Shown here piece after piece: positions 42,023 to 51,923 of a stretch of 64,000 nt of DNA (position 1 is its first letter; the number at the start of each line of letters is the position of its first letter). The position numbers and the translations under genes are program-made. The DNA is from Flavisphingomonas formosensis (lineage in GTDB: Bacteria; Pseudomonadota; Alphaproteobacteria; Sphingomonadales; Sphingomonadaceae): assembly GCF_009755815.1 (NCBI RefSeq), contig NZ_WRPK01000014.1:106711-170710 (forward strand), read 5' to 3'. The notes under the pieces are model-generated. The model worked only from the letters and a program-made list of their open reading frames with translations, had not been told where the DNA came from and did no database searches.

Positions 42023-44922
42023 CAGAATTTGAACCGTACGCCGGCGGTGAAGGCGCGGCCGACCGTGTCGTAGACGGTGAAGTTGGTCGGCAGGTTCACG
42101 CCCGGCGTGGTGCCGGGGATCAGCGGCGGGTCCTTGTCGAACAGGTTGTTGATCGTCGTGAAGAACTCGAAATTGCCGCCATGGGACGGGATGTCGAAGC
42201 GCAGCGACAGGTCCGTGTACCAGACGGCGGGAACGTGAGGGTCGACGAAATTGGACGGCGATCCCGGAATGCCGAGCGTCATGTGATGGATATATTGCTC
42301 GGACACCGTGACGCCGAAATTGCCGACCGCATAGTCCGCGGTGAAAGTACCGCGCCAGCGCGGGAAGCCCTGCGGATTGCTGCCGACCACGTTGATCCCG
42401 GCATATTGCAGCACGGGGGCGTTGGCGGACTGCTGGCTCGCATATTTGATCAGCCGCGAGGCATAGAGGCGCAGCGCCAGCGCGCCCTCGCCGATATTGG
42501 TGCGGTAGCTGGCGTCGAAGTCGAGGCCCTTCGTCTCAACCGCGGCGATGTTCGCCGGCTGGATACGCACCAGCGTGGGGAAGGCAGTGGGCGTATCGCG
42601 GACGATCTGCCCGCATTCGGGAGCGGAGGCATCCGCGAAGCAATTATCGACGATCTGCGAGAGGCTGAGCGTGCCGATCGCTTTGTTGATCCGTATCCGG
42701 TAGTAATCGACCGACAGGTTGAAACCCGGCAGGAAGCGCGGCGCGATCACGGCGCCGACCGTCAGCGTATTGGCGATTTCCGGCTTCAGATCGCGGTTTC
42801 CGCCCGTCACCTGCGGAACGTTCTGCGTCAGTCCGCTCACCGGATCGACAAGCTGGCTGATCGCCGCCTGATCGCCGGCGTAAAGCTCGTAAAGATTGGG
42901 TGCGCGGATGTCGCGGGAACGGGTGACACGAAACAGGAGGTCGCGCACCGGGCTCCAGGTGCCGCCCAGCTTCCAGGTCTCGACGGTGCCCGAGGTGGAA
43001 TAATCGGTGACACGTACCGCGCCGTTGAGGCTCAGATCTTCGAAGAAGCGCTTGCCCCGGAGCAGCGGCACGGCGAGTTCGGCATAGGCTTCCTTCACAT
43101 TCTGCCTGCCGTGCGCCGAGCCGACATTGGTCAGCCAGTAATAATAAGCGGAGGGGGCGACCCCACGAAGCCCGGCGAAATAGGCCGCGCGTTCCTCGGT
43201 GGTATCCAGCGTCGAGGGATCGGCATTGCTGGTCAGCGACAGGCTCTGCCGCCGATATTCGCCGCCGACTGCGAGGCTTACGGGGCCGGCGGGCAGATCG
43301 AACAGCGTCCCGTCGAGGTTGATCGAGAAGGCATCCTGGGTGTTGCGCGCGCGGTAGCGCGACGTGCCGGTGGCGTAGGCATAGCCCGGCTGGTCCGCAT
43401 AGGCGTTGCCGCTGAGCAGCAGGTTGAGCGGCTGGCAATCGGCATAGCGCGCCCGGATCGTCGGATCGCTGCTGAGCGAGGCCCGGCAGACGGTGTTGCC
43501 CGTCGAAGGATCCCGCACCGCATCGACCGCTGCGTAAAAATGCTGCCAGTCCCACACGCCATGCTGCGCGACGCGGAACACGGAATTGGCGTGGTTGTAG
43601 GCCGCGTTCCACTTCCAGCTGCCGAGCTTGCCCTCGAGGCCGCCGCCGACCTGCCAGAAATCGGTGCGCTCGTTCGTCACCGGCTTCGGCGAGCCCGCGC
43701 CATAGCGGGCGAGGGTGATCGACTGGCTGGTCGGGGTGAAGGCGTTCTGGATCTCGGTAGGCAGATAGGGATTGCCGCTATAGAGCGTCGCCCCGGTCGG
43801 CGGCACCAGGCTGTTGGCGAGCGAGACGTAGGAAAGCTCGCTGCGTGAGAAGGTGCCCTGAATGTAGCCGGAAATGTCGGAAGAGAAGTCATAGCTCGCG
43901 CGGGCAAAGCCCTGATAGATCTTCTGCGGCGCGATCGCCTGGGTATCGGGTGAGATCGAATAGCCGTCACCGCCCACTGCGTAGCTGGCCGTGCCGGTCG
44001 CTATCCCGCTGTCGAAGGGCACCAGTTCGCCGGTGCTGGTGAAACGATAATTGGCGAATGGGCCGCTCGTGATCTTGCCATATTCGCTCGCCGCAGTGAG
44101 CTTCACGTTCGAATATATGCCATAGGGATTGAGCGAGCCGCCCGGCCTGCAGGCCGTCTTGTCGGTGGTCGTATTGACGCAGGACGAATTGGTGCCGGCA
44201 TAGGTATAGGATTGGCGGCCGTAATCGCGATCGCTGCGCAGCATGCCGTCATTATTGTAATATTCGCCGCTGAGCAGGATATGGCCCTTCCCGCCGGCGA
44301 AATTCCAGCCGCCTGCAAGGCCGAGCCGCTGGTTGGCATTGTCGCCGCGCTGCGAAACCCCCGCCTGGGCGACGCCGGTAAGGCCGGTGAACTTGCGATT
44401 GAGCACGAAGTTCACGACGCCCGATACCGCATCCGATCCGTAGGCGGCCGATGCGCCGCCGGTCACGATGTCGACGCGCTGGATCAGCAGGTTGGGAATG
44501 ACGCTGGTGTCCACCGTTCCCAGGAAGGTCGTCGGCGGCATGCGCTGTCCGTCGAACAGCACCAATGTCCGCAGCCCACCGAGGCTCCGAAGGTTGAGCA
44601 CGTTGCCGTTCGATGCGGTGTTGGAGAAATTGTGCGAGCTACGCGACGGGCTCGACGAATTCTGGAACTGGGGAAGCTTGTTGAGTGCATCCGACAAGAT
44701 GCTCGGCGTCGACTTCACGAGATCTTCGGTCGTCGCCACGGTGACCGGGGTTGGTGCCTTGTAGCCATCCCGGACGATGCGCGAGCCGGTGACGACGATA
44801 TCCTCGGATTTGGCGGGCGCTTCGGCTGCCGCATCCTGTCCGGCGCCTTGCGCCATGGCCGGTGCGGCGATGACCGATCCGCTGACGCCGGCAAGAAGCA
44901 ATACGAACGAGCGCCGTCTCAT
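42022..44922 (-). CDS. TonB-dependent receptor paired with arylsulfatase
   Basis: A 966-residue receptor, longer than the other receptors here. Start at 44,922 (MRRRSFVLLLAG) is chosen for GGGGAAGG upstream and the signal peptide to about residue 26. A TonB-box-like DIVVTGSRI is at about 41-49; the plug has QRVDIVTGGASAAYGSDAVSGV, typical of the large sphingomonad/Xanthomonas-type receptors. The barrel ends AFTAGVRFKF. It is probably the uptake gate for a sulfated substrate or desulfated product of the downstream enzyme. A TetR gene is divergent. Confidence 0.92.
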   Translation of the reverse strand: MRRRSFVLLLAGVSGSVIAAPAMAQGAGQDAAAEAPAKSEDIVVTGSRIVRDGYKAPTPVTVATTEDLVKSTPSILSDALNKLPQFQNSSSPSRSSHNFSNTASNGNVLNLRSLGGLRTLVLFDGQRMPPTTFLGTVDTSVIPNLLIQRVDIVTGGASAAYGSDAVSGVVNFVLNRKFTGLTGVAQAGVSQRGDNANQRLGLAGGWNFAGGKGHILLSGEYYNNDGMLRSDRDYGRQSYTYAGTNSSCVNTTTDKTACRPGGSLNPYGIYSNVKLTAASEYGKITSGPFANYRFTSTGELVPFDSGIATGTASYAVGGDGYSISPDTQAIAPQKIYQGFARASYDFSSDISGYIQGTFSRSELSYVSLANSLVPPTGATLYSGNPYLPTEIQNAFTPTSQSITLARYGAGSPKPVTNERTDFWQVGGGLEGKLGSWKWNAAYNHANSVFRVAQHGVWDWQHFYAAVDAVRDPSTGNTVCRASLSSDPTIRARYADCQPLNLLLSGNAYADQPGYAYATGTSRYRARNTQDAFSINLDGTLFDLPAGPVSLAVGGEYRRQSLSLTSNADPSTLDTTEERAAYFAGLRGVAPSAYYYWLTNVGSAHGRQNVKEAYAELAVPLLRGKRFFEDLSLNGAVRVTDYSTSGTVETWKLGGTWSPVRDLLFRVTRSRDIRAPNLYELYAGDQAAISQLVDPVSGLTQNVPQVTGGNRDLKPEIANTLTVGAVIAPRFLPGFNLSVDYYRIRINKAIGTLSLSQIVDNCFADASAPECGQIVRDTPTAFPTLVRIQPANIAAVETKGLDFDASYRTNIGEGALALRLYASRLIKYASQQSANAPVLQYAGINVVGSNPQGFPRWRGTFTADYAVGNFGVTVSEQYIHHMTLGIPGSPSNFVDPHVPAVWYTDLSLRFDIPSHGGNFEFFTTINNLFDKDPPLIPGTTPGVNLPTNFTVYDTVGRAFTAGVRFKF

Positions 44923-45086
44923 GGGCAATCCTTCCCCTAATTCCCTGTGGTCGCTGCGAGGCAGCAATCATTTCTGTCCTGTGGTGCAATATTGAATCGC
45001 AGCGATCGGTATGCGTGTCAACGATTTTTATGTCGCTTGACTGAAAACGCCCGTCCGCCCATCTTCCCGGGAAGAAAAGGGCTGAA

Positions 45087-45788
45087 ATGGCTGGGGCGAT
45101 GGCGACAGGCGGAGCGCACGAGAGGAGAATGGCGAAGGGCCGTCCCTCTTCTTATGCGAGTGTGGCGATGAGGGCGCGGCGGAAGAGGATCCTCGCTGCG
45201 GCGCGCTGCGCGATCGAGGATCTCGGCTGGCATGGCTGCGGGATGCGCGAGATCGGCATCCGCGCGGACGTCGCGACACGGACCATGTACAAGATCTTTG
45301 GATCGCGCGAGCAGCTGTTGGTGAGCGCTATCGAGGATCTGCGTGACGAAGCCGAGCATCTTTTCCCGTCGCCGACGACGCTGCACGCCAATCTCGCGCG
45401 TATATCCGCGACCGTGGATTTGTTCGCCGGCCACCGTAACTGCGCGCGGGCGCTGGTCGACATCTATTTCGGATCGACGACGCCGGCGGAGCTTCGCCAG
45501 CGCATCGACCAGCAGGCGCGAAGCTGTAATCAGGCTTGGCTTCGCCAGCTCCAAAGGTTGCGCGCCGGCATTGCTATCGCGGATCTGGCCGACGATCTTG
45601 TGCGGGTGGAACTCGCCTCGCTCGGCGGATGGCTGCACGGTCGCATGGCCGATGACGAGATCGTACGCCGGATGAGCCAGGCATGGCTGGGATTGGTGGT
45701 CTCGGCGACGCGGGGCGATGCCCATCGGAGCGCAGATGCACTGCTCCGGCGCGTCCAGACGGCTGCCGGCTGGGTCGGGCTTCAGTAA
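45087..45788 (+). CDS. TetR/AcrR family regulator
   Basis: A 233-residue regulator with HTH at about residues 32-80 (RILAAARCAIEDLGWHGCGM, then ADVATRTMYKIFGSREQLL) and a helical C-terminal domain. An internal ATG at 45,129 is an alternative start. It is divergent from the receptor-arylsulfatase operon with a 164-base intergenic span, so it is the likely repressor of that operon. A small hairpin (45,789-45,806) follows its stop. Confidence 0.85.
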   Translation: MAGAMATGGAHERRMAKGRPSSYASVAMRARRKRILAAARCAIEDLGWHGCGMREIGIRADVATRTMYKIFGSREQLLVSAIEDLRDEAEHLFPSPTTLHANLARISATVDLFAGHRNCARALVDIYFGSTTPAELRQRIDQQARSCNQAWLRQLQRLRAGIAIADLADDLVRVELASLGGWLHGRMADDEIVRRMSQAWLGLVVSATRGDAHRSADALLRRVQTAAGWVGLQ

Positions 45789-46105
45789 AGCCGCACGGAA
45801 GCGGCTCCTCGGCATCCGGGCAATTTCGAGATCACCGGAATCGCCATTGGGATGGCCCTCGGTAGAGGCCGGAGCAGGAATCGCCTCTCCAGGATCCGAA
45901 AGTGTCTCTTCACGGCCAAATCGTCGAAAAAGAGTGTATCCCTGTTAGATTTGGCATTTCTCTAAACAATGATTAATCTCCAATTAAATGACCTGATATT
46001 GTGAAGTAGGTTCGTCCACTTCGTCTATGAGTATTCGATGATTTTGCGTCTGGGCGAAGTGATTTTGCCGATCATCGATTGTGTCTTGCGAGTAGGGGGA
46101 TTCAC
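45789..46105. other. AT-rich intergenic region before RTX gene
   Basis: The first 18 bases form a hairpin AGCCGC/GCGGCT after the TetR stop. From about 45,940 to 46,075 the DNA is much more AT-rich than its surroundings, with GAAGTAGG/CCACTTC as an imperfect inverted repeat at about 46,003-46,022. This is the likely promoter/operator region of the RTX gene. No gene is seen. Confidence 0.55.
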
Positions 46106-48154
46106 ATGACCAATATAACGGGTACGCCCGGCAGCGATACGCTGACCGGCACGGTCGCCGACGACGTCGTCAACGGCCTCGAAGGCGGCGACACTCTGTC
46201 CGGGCTCACCGGCAACGATCTGGTCATCGGCGGTCCGGGCATGGACAGGTTGATCGTCAACTATGGCGCGGCCGCCACCGACATTGTGATGACCGCCCCC
46301 ACACCGTCAGGGCCGATTTTCGTGACCGGATCGCCCGGCGGAGCGAGCCTTTCCAGCGTCGGCGCTGCCGTTGCGAGCCAGGGCAGCGTCGAAACCTATA
46401 GCGGCTTCGATCTCGGCCAGTATCAGAAGCTCTGGTGGGGGCCGAGCGCCGGCGCCGCGCTGGACGGGCAGATCGACAGCCCGAGCGAGACCATGACGTT
46501 GGCATCGATCAGCGGCAATGTCGCGGTCTGGACGGGCCAGACGACGGTCGCCTCGGACGGTGGGCCGCGTACCGTCTATACCCAGCTGGTGATCACTATC
46601 GAGCAGGGTGCCGACGGTTGGGTGACCAGCGCATCGGCAGGGATTTCCGGCGGCCCGCAGGCTGTCGCGCAGATCAACGGATCCACCTTCGCGGTCAAGG
46701 AGCAGCTGCTGGCCAGTTTCGATCTCAATGGCCCCTATTTCCCGTTCAATCTCTTCTACGACGGCAGCAGCGGCAACACGCCGGCGCGCAGCAGCGTGAC
46801 CGGCCAGCTCATCTATGATGATGGCGGCCTGGACGGTGTCGTGCATGGCGGTGCGCTCGGCTCCACCGAGTTTCACGGGGTCGAGAATCTGAGCATCACC
46901 AGCGGCGCCGGCAACGACACGCTGTTCGGGGGCGGCGGTGTCGACATGCTCAACGGCGGGAGCGGCAACGACATTGTGAATGGCGGGGCGGGGAACGACA
47001 AGCTTTACGGAAGCTTCGGCGTGGACACCGTCTCCTATGCCGACGCGGCCGGCGGCATCACCCTGAACCTGATCAGCACCACCTATCAGAATACCGGCGG
47101 ATCGGGCATCGATCTCGTCAACAGCATCGAGAATGTCGTGGGATCGGCGTTCGACGACGTGCTGACCGGCAATCAGTTCAGCAACATCTTCACCGGCGGC
47201 GCCGGAGACGACCGCTTAGAGGGCGGCCTCGGCAATGACTTCCTCTATGGCGGCGACGGCATGGATGTGGCGAGCTACGCCGCTGCCGGCGGCGCGGTGC
47301 GTGTCAGCCTTGCGATCACGACCGCCCAGTCGACCATCTCGGCCGGCACCGACACGCTCGCCGGCATCGAGAATCTGATCGGCGGCGCCTATGACGATCA
47401 GCTCACCGGCGACGAGGGCAACAATATGCTCACCGGTAACGCCGGCAACGACAGCCTGAAGGGCGGTCTCGGCGACGATGTGCTGAACGGCGGCGCGGGC
47501 GTCGATACGGCGAGCTATGCCGGTACGTCGTCCGGCGTCACCATCGATCTGTCGCTGACCGCCGCTCAGGATACGCATGGAGCAGGGGTCGATACGCTGC
47601 TCTTCGTCGAGAATGTCACCGGATCAGACTATGATGACGTGCTCACCGGATCGGCCCAGGTGAATGTGATGCTCGGCGGCAAGGGCAACGACATCATCGA
47701 TGCGGGCTCGTCGAGCGACACCGTCGACGGCGGCTATGGCAATGATATTCTGAAAGGAGCGGCGGGCGACGACATTCTCGTCGGCGGCGTCGGATCGGAT
47801 ACGCTCATCGGCGGCGGCGGGGCCGATACGCTGACCGGCGGTACGCAGGGCGATCGCTTCGTCTACGCCTCCGCCGGGGAGAGCACCGTCGATGCGGCCG
47901 ATCGGATCACCGATTTCGCCAAGGGCGACAGTCTCGATCTCTCGGCGATCGATGCCGACACCACGGTGGCGGGCGACCAGGCTTTCCATCTCGCCCCGGC
48001 GTTCACCAGCACGGCGGGCGAATATATGCTGAGCTACGATGCCGGCACCAACACCACCACCGCGCTGTTCGATACGAACGGCGATGCCAATGCGGACATG
48101 GCGATCCTGTTCACCGGCGACGTGACGGCGTTGACGGGAAGCTGGGTGCTCTGA
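46106..48154 (+). CDS. RTX-type calcium-binding secreted protein
   Basis: A 682-residue protein lacking an N-terminal signal peptide. Start at 46,106 has GGGGGA upstream. A short GGxGxD block lies near residues 20-50, a unique domain at about 50-265, then clusters of nonapeptide repeats (such as GGSGNDIVN, GGAGNDKLY, GGLGNDFLY, GGYGNDILK) separated by VDTVSYADAAG-like linkers. The C-terminal segment with ITDFAKGDSLDLS resembles the serralysin M10 C-terminal domain used for type I secretion. No protease motif HExxH is seen and no type I exporter is adjacent. Role: surface layer, adhesin or enzyme, undecided. Confidence 0.87.
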   Translation: MTNITGTPGSDTLTGTVADDVVNGLEGGDTLSGLTGNDLVIGGPGMDRLIVNYGAAATDIVMTAPTPSGPIFVTGSPGGASLSSVGAAVASQGSVETYSGFDLGQYQKLWWGPSAGAALDGQIDSPSETMTLASISGNVAVWTGQTTVASDGGPRTVYTQLVITIEQGADGWVTSASAGISGGPQAVAQINGSTFAVKEQLLASFDLNGPYFPFNLFYDGSSGNTPARSSVTGQLIYDDGGLDGVVHGGALGSTEFHGVENLSITSGAGNDTLFGGGGVDMLNGGSGNDIVNGGAGNDKLYGSFGVDTVSYADAAGGITLNLISTTYQNTGGSGIDLVNSIENVVGSAFDDVLTGNQFSNIFTGGAGDDRLEGGLGNDFLYGGDGMDVASYAAAGGAVRVSLAITTAQSTISAGTDTLAGIENLIGGAYDDQLTGDEGNNMLTGNAGNDSLKGGLGDDVLNGGAGVDTASYAGTSSGVTIDLSLTAAQDTHGAGVDTLLFVENVTGSDYDDVLTGSAQVNVMLGGKGNDIIDAGSSSDTVDGGYGNDILKGAAGDDILVGGVGSDTLIGGGGADTLTGGTQGDRFVYASAGESTVDAADRITDFAKGDSLDLSAIDADTTVAGDQAFHLAPAFTSTAGEYMLSYDAGTNTTTALFDTNGDANADMAILFTGDVTALTGSWVL

Positions 48155-48171
48155 CGGACTGACCGGGGGCG

Positions 48172-49293
48172 TCAAAAGCCTCCGGTCAATTCCTCCTCCC
48201 TGCGAATATCGATCAAAGCGCCAGCCGGGCGCGCCGTGCCCACGCGGACATCGCGGCCGTTGACGCGTTTGCGGAAGGTGGCGGCATCGCTGCGCGGATT
48301 GTAGAATTGGCGATACCAGGTCCGGACGCGGCCGAACGGGCCGTCGGTGGGAATTTGCAGGATGGTGCGCGCGGGGCGCTTGTTCAGCCAGATCTCGACA
48401 TCCTGGGCGAGGGCGAGGCGGCTGGCTTCCTGATAATCGCGGGCGCTTGCCTTCTGCTCCTCGCTAGGCCGCGTGTCGGCGATCTTCACCATCAGCGCAT
48501 GATGCATGCGGATCACGCCATCCTCGACCGGCGTATGCGCGATCAGCATCAGCGAGGGATGCTGCCCGCCGAGCCGCGCCTGCAATATGGCGGGGCCGGT
48601 ATAGAAGGCCTCGCTGCTCAATACCGCATCGGGGCTGTCGTCGACCAATGTTCGATGGCCTGCCCAGAAGCTCTGGCTGACGCGGTGATCGACGAACTCA
48701 TTGTCGAAATAGGTTTCGCCGCGGCTCCCGTGGATTGGATCCATGTGGCGCAGATCGGCCATATTGTCGACGATCTCGACGGGATGGGCAGGTAGCGTGC
48801 CGAAATCGTCGAAGCGCCAGCGCACCCAGCCGGCATCCTGCGCATCCCATTCGGCGAAGGCGGGCAGGGGAATATCGGGCGCGCCGCCCTCCTCGTCATA
48901 CCACATCCAGATCGCGCCGGCTCGTTCGGCGACGGTCCAGCTCCGGATGCAGGCGGCCTTGGGAATGGCCTGGCTGCTATAGGGTATGTCGTCGCATCGG
49001 CCGTCCGGGCCGAAGCGCCAGCCATGAAAGGGGCAGCGGATCGACTCGCCCTGCACATGCTCCCGATCGCGCACGATATAGGAGGTGGCGTTGGGCGCGA
49101 GGTGCGCGCCCATATGCGGGCAATAGGCCTCGACGAGGTGAGGCGTGCCGCTCTGGCCGCGGTACAGCGCCATGTCCTGCCCGAAATAGCGCAGCGCGAT
49201 CGGCTTGTCGGTCAGTTCGTCGCTGCGCGCGACCAGGAACCAGCCGCGCGGGAACATGTGGGGGCCGAGCTCGTAATCCGCGGTCTTCGCCAT
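48172..49293 (-). CDS. Rieske-type aromatic/steroid ring-hydroxylating oxygenase
   Basis: A 373-residue oxygenase alpha subunit of the KshA-like group. Rieske 2Fe-2S ligands: C58-P-H60 and C87-P-F-H90. Mononuclear iron site: DNMADLRHMDPIHG (about 176-189), with D180, H183 and H188 in the right spacing. It uses electrons from a separate reductase, not present nearby. It is the last gene of a leftward operon, 21 bases after the Rid gene. Substrate unknown; KshA relatives act on steroid rings, others on aromatic or N-containing compounds. Confidence 0.9.
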   Translation of the reverse strand: MAKTADYELGPHMFPRGWFLVARSDELTDKPIALRYFGQDMALYRGQSGTPHLVEAYCPHMGAHLAPNATSYIVRDREHVQGESIRCPFHGWRFGPDGRCDDIPYSSQAIPKAACIRSWTVAERAGAIWMWYDEEGGAPDIPLPAFAEWDAQDAGWVRWRFDDFGTLPAHPVEIVDNMADLRHMDPIHGSRGETYFDNEFVDHRVSQSFWAGHRTLVDDSPDAVLSSEAFYTGPAILQARLGGQHPSLMLIAHTPVEDGVIRMHHALMVKIADTRPSEEQKASARDYQEASRLALAQDVEIWLNKRPARTILQIPTDGPFGRVRTWYRQFYNPRSDAATFRKRVNGRDVRVGTARPAGALIDIRREEELTGGF

Positions 49294-49314
49294 CGATTCC
49301 TCCGCAAATCCCGT

Positions 49315-49716
49315 TCAGCGTGTGGCCGGGCGCCAGGCCACCGCCTCCACCTCCATCAGCAGCTCGGGCATCAGCAGCCCGGCGACGATCACCACCGTGG
49401 AGCAAGGCGGTGCGTCGGCGAACAGCGCATTCTTGACTTCCGCATAGCCGGCATAGGCGGCTCGGTCGGTGAGCGAGCAGCGCAGGCTGGCTATGTCCGA
49501 AAGGGTGGCGCCGGCCTCTGCCAATGCTGCCTCGATATTGGCGAAACAGGCCTCCGCCTGTGCCTTCGCATCGCCGACACCGACGATCGCTCCGCCGCGT
49601 AGCGCGACCTGGCCGGAAACCAGGACGAAGGATCCGCAGCCAACCGCCTGGCTCATGCCGGCAAAGGCCATGCCGGGCGGGTTGAAGCGTGCGATCGGGG
49701 ATGCGTCCGGGCTCAT
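49315..49716 (-). CDS. Rid family protein lacking the RidA catalytic Arg
   Basis: A 133-residue Rid/YjgF-type trimer-forming protein. The segments VLVSGQVAL, AQAEACFANIEAALAEAG and the C-terminal MEVEAVAW match the fold. Canonical RidA carries an Arg in the VARLPKD-type loop that binds imine/enamine carboxylates; here the loop reads VAGLLMPEL, with no such Arg, so it is probably one of the Rid4-7-type relatives found in catabolic operons. Its ATG overlaps the upstream stop (ATGA). Confidence 0.88.
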   Translation of the reverse strand: MSPDASPIARFNPPGMAFAGMSQAVGCGSFVLVSGQVALRGGAIVGVGDAKAQAEACFANIEAALAEAGATLSDIASLRCSLTDRAAYAGYAEVKNALFADAPPCSTVVIVAGLLMPELLMEVEAVAWRPATR

Positions 49717-50564
49717 GCCATCTCCAGGGCTGCGGGAACGGTTACGGTCACGCGGTCGATCCGTCCGCCCCGCGCGGCGAGCGTGGCCTCGCGCGCATGA
49801 TCGGGCGCGCAACAGATGAAGAGGCTGCGGCCGTCCTTGCCGCCGAGCGCGCAGGCATAGGGCGCGCCTTCCGTAATGCGCACGCGCTCGACGATCTCGC
49901 CGCCTTCGCGCACGCGGATCACCTCCTGCGCGAAGGGGCTCGCCGCCCACACATAGCCTTCGGCATCCAGGCAGATGCCGTCGGGCACATGGCCGTCGAT
50001 CGCGGCGAAGCAGCGCCGGTCGGCCAGGCGGCCGTCCGCGCCGATGGTGAAGGCGGTCAGCCGGCCGGCGAGCGACTCCGCGACGATCAGCGTGCGCCCG
50101 TCGGGCGTGATCACGCTGCCATTGGGGCAGAGCAGTTCGTCCGCCGCGCATGCGATGCCGCCGTCGGGCATCACCAGCGCCATCGCCGTGGTGCACGGCT
50201 CCTCGCCGCGATCGAACGCGAAGCCGATATTGCCGACATAGGCGCGGCCGAAGCGATCGACGACCATGTCGTTGCTGTGCCCGGGATGCAGCGGCGCCAG
50301 CTCGGCATGGACCGTCAGGGTCCTGTCGGCACCGCGCCGATAGAGCCGCCTTTCCTCCATCGAGACGACGAGCAGGTCTCCATCGGGCAGCCAGCCCATG
50401 CCGGAGGGGCCGCCCGGCACGGCGAAGCGCTCCTCGACGCGGCCGCGCTCGTCCATCACATGGACGCTGCCTTCATGCTGGTCGGAAACCCAGAGGCGGC
50501 CGGAGTGCCAGCGCGGCCCCTCGGGAAAGGCGAGGCCGCTGGCGATCGTCTCGGGACCGCTCAT
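49713..50564 (-). CDS. SMP-30/gluconolactonase family hydrolase
   Basis: A 283-residue six-bladed beta-propeller lactonase. LAFPEGPRW near residue 12 holds the first metal ligand (E15); LHPGHSNDMVVD supplies the Asn and PDGICLD the Asp ligand of the family. Start at 50,564 overlaps the aminotransferase stop (ATGA). It probably opens a lactone intermediate in the pathway encoded by the operon. Confidence 0.9.
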   Translation of the reverse strand: MSGPETIASGLAFPEGPRWHSGRLWVSDQHEGSVHVMDERGRVEERFAVPGGPSGMGWLPDGDLLVVSMEERRLYRRGADRTLTVHAELAPLHPGHSNDMVVDRFGRAYVGNIGFAFDRGEEPCTTAMALVMPDGGIACAADELLCPNGSVITPDGRTLIVAESLAGRLTAFTIGADGRLADRRCFAAIDGHVPDGICLDAEGYVWAASPFAQEVIRVREGGEIVERVRITEGAPYACALGGKDGRSLFICCAPDHAREATLAARGGRIDRVTVTVPAALEMA

Positions 50565-51790
50565 GCCGCCGCCCGCACGCACCGCGCGATGATCCCGCCC
50601 AGCGTGGCGATGCCCTGCTCGATCACATCCTCGCTGACATGGCTATAGGCGAGGCGAAGATATTGGCGGCCGCCGGTATCGCCCATGAAACGCTCGCCCG
50701 GACGGAAGAATATGCCTTCGCGCTCCGCCATCCGCGCGGCGGTCTCCCAATCGACGCGCTCGTCGATCTCCACCCAGAGATAGAAGGATCCCTGCGGCTC
50801 GCGGAACGAAACATAGTCCCCGCAATATCGCCGCATCGCACGCACTGCGGTTTCCGCCTTGGACTTGTAGACCTGGTTTGCACGTTCGAGATGCGGCTCC
50901 AGCAGCCCTTCGGCGAGATATTGCGTCATCACCCGCGCCAGCCACTGGCCGACGCCGAGATCCTGGCGCACGGCGGCGAGCCCGGCGATCGCCTCGTCGG
51001 TGCCCGCGATCCAGCCGAGCCGCAACGCGGGCGCCACGATCTTGCTGAAGCTGCCGCATTGCAGGACGAGCCCCGCGCGATCGAGTTCGAGCAGCGTCGG
51101 CAGCGGCTCCCCGGCAAAGCGCAGATCGCCATAGACATTGTCCTCGAGGATCAGGAAGCCGTGCTTCGCCGCGAGATCGACGAGCTTCTGCCGCCGCGGT
51201 GCCGAGAGAACGGTGCCGGTCGGCGTCTGGAAGGTCGGGATGGTGTAGACCATCTTCACCCGCTTGCCTTCCCCGGCGATGTCCGAGAGCAGCGTCTCGA
51301 CCGCGTCGACATCCATGCCGCCGTCGTCGACGGGCACGGTGCGCACCTCCGCGCCCGCCATCGCCATGTAGCGCAGCGCATAGGGGAAGGAGGCGGCCTC
51401 GACGATCACCACGTCGCCGGCGTTCACATAGCCGGCGATGGCGAGCGCGATGCCCTGCACGGAGCCGGAGGTGAGGATGATGCCGAGCGGATCGATGGTG
51501 CGCTTCTGGGTGCGCTGGATCCGCTTCGCGATCTCGCTGCGCAGGCCCTTGTAGCCGTAGACCAGTTCCTCATAGCCGGTGGCGGGATCGAAATAGTCGA
51601 GCACCTCGGGGCCGTCGCGATCGAGCACCAGTTTGGCGATCCGGACGAGATCCTCGCGCGGGAAGGTCTCGGGCGCGGCGAGGCCCTGGTCGAAATTGAA
51701 GATCGCCGGCACGTCCGGATCGGGAAAGAACAGGGGCGGGCCATCGCCCGCCAGCGTCGAGCGCAATGCCAGGACGGACGTGACAGCCAT
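50561..51790 (-). CDS. PLP-dependent class I/II aminotransferase
   Basis: A 409-residue fold-type I aminotransferase similar to the 2-aminoadipate/MocR-like group. The PLP lysine is K250 in CGSFSKIVAPALRLGW; D217-N-V-Y220 contacts the cofactor ring; PTFQTPTG and the C-terminal RLAYSHV with a carboxylate-binding Arg are present. It is the first gene of a four-gene leftward operon. It would remove an amino group from an amino acid-like substrate. No HTH domain is attached. Confidence 0.9.
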   Translation of the reverse strand: MAVTSVLALRSTLAGDGPPLFFPDPDVPAIFNFDQGLAAPETFPREDLVRIAKLVLDRDGPEVLDYFDPATGYEELVYGYKGLRSEIAKRIQRTQKRTIDPLGIILTSGSVQGIALAIAGYVNAGDVVIVEAASFPYALRYMAMAGAEVRTVPVDDGGMDVDAVETLLSDIAGEGKRVKMVYTIPTFQTPTGTVLSAPRRQKLVDLAAKHGFLILEDNVYGDLRFAGEPLPTLLELDRAGLVLQCGSFSKIVAPALRLGWIAGTDEAIAGLAAVRQDLGVGQWLARVMTQYLAEGLLEPHLERANQVYKSKAETAVRAMRRYCGDYVSFREPQGSFYLWVEIDERVDWETAARMAEREGIFFRPGERFMGDTGGRQYLRLAYSHVSEDVIEQGIATLGGIIARCVRAAA

Positions 51791-51923
51791 CCGAGTCTCT
51801 CCTTGCGATTATGTGCGTATTATCGGGCGGAGAAGACGGCGCATCCCGATGCATGTCAAGCGAAGGGTGGCGGTATCCGTTTGTGGGATGCCGCGATGCC
51901 TGCGCATCCCGATCGATCACGGG

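Noticed and set aside
41785..43848. Plus-strand frame over the receptor-arylsulfatase pair
   Set aside because: Crosses two well-supported genes on the other strand and lacks protein-like features.
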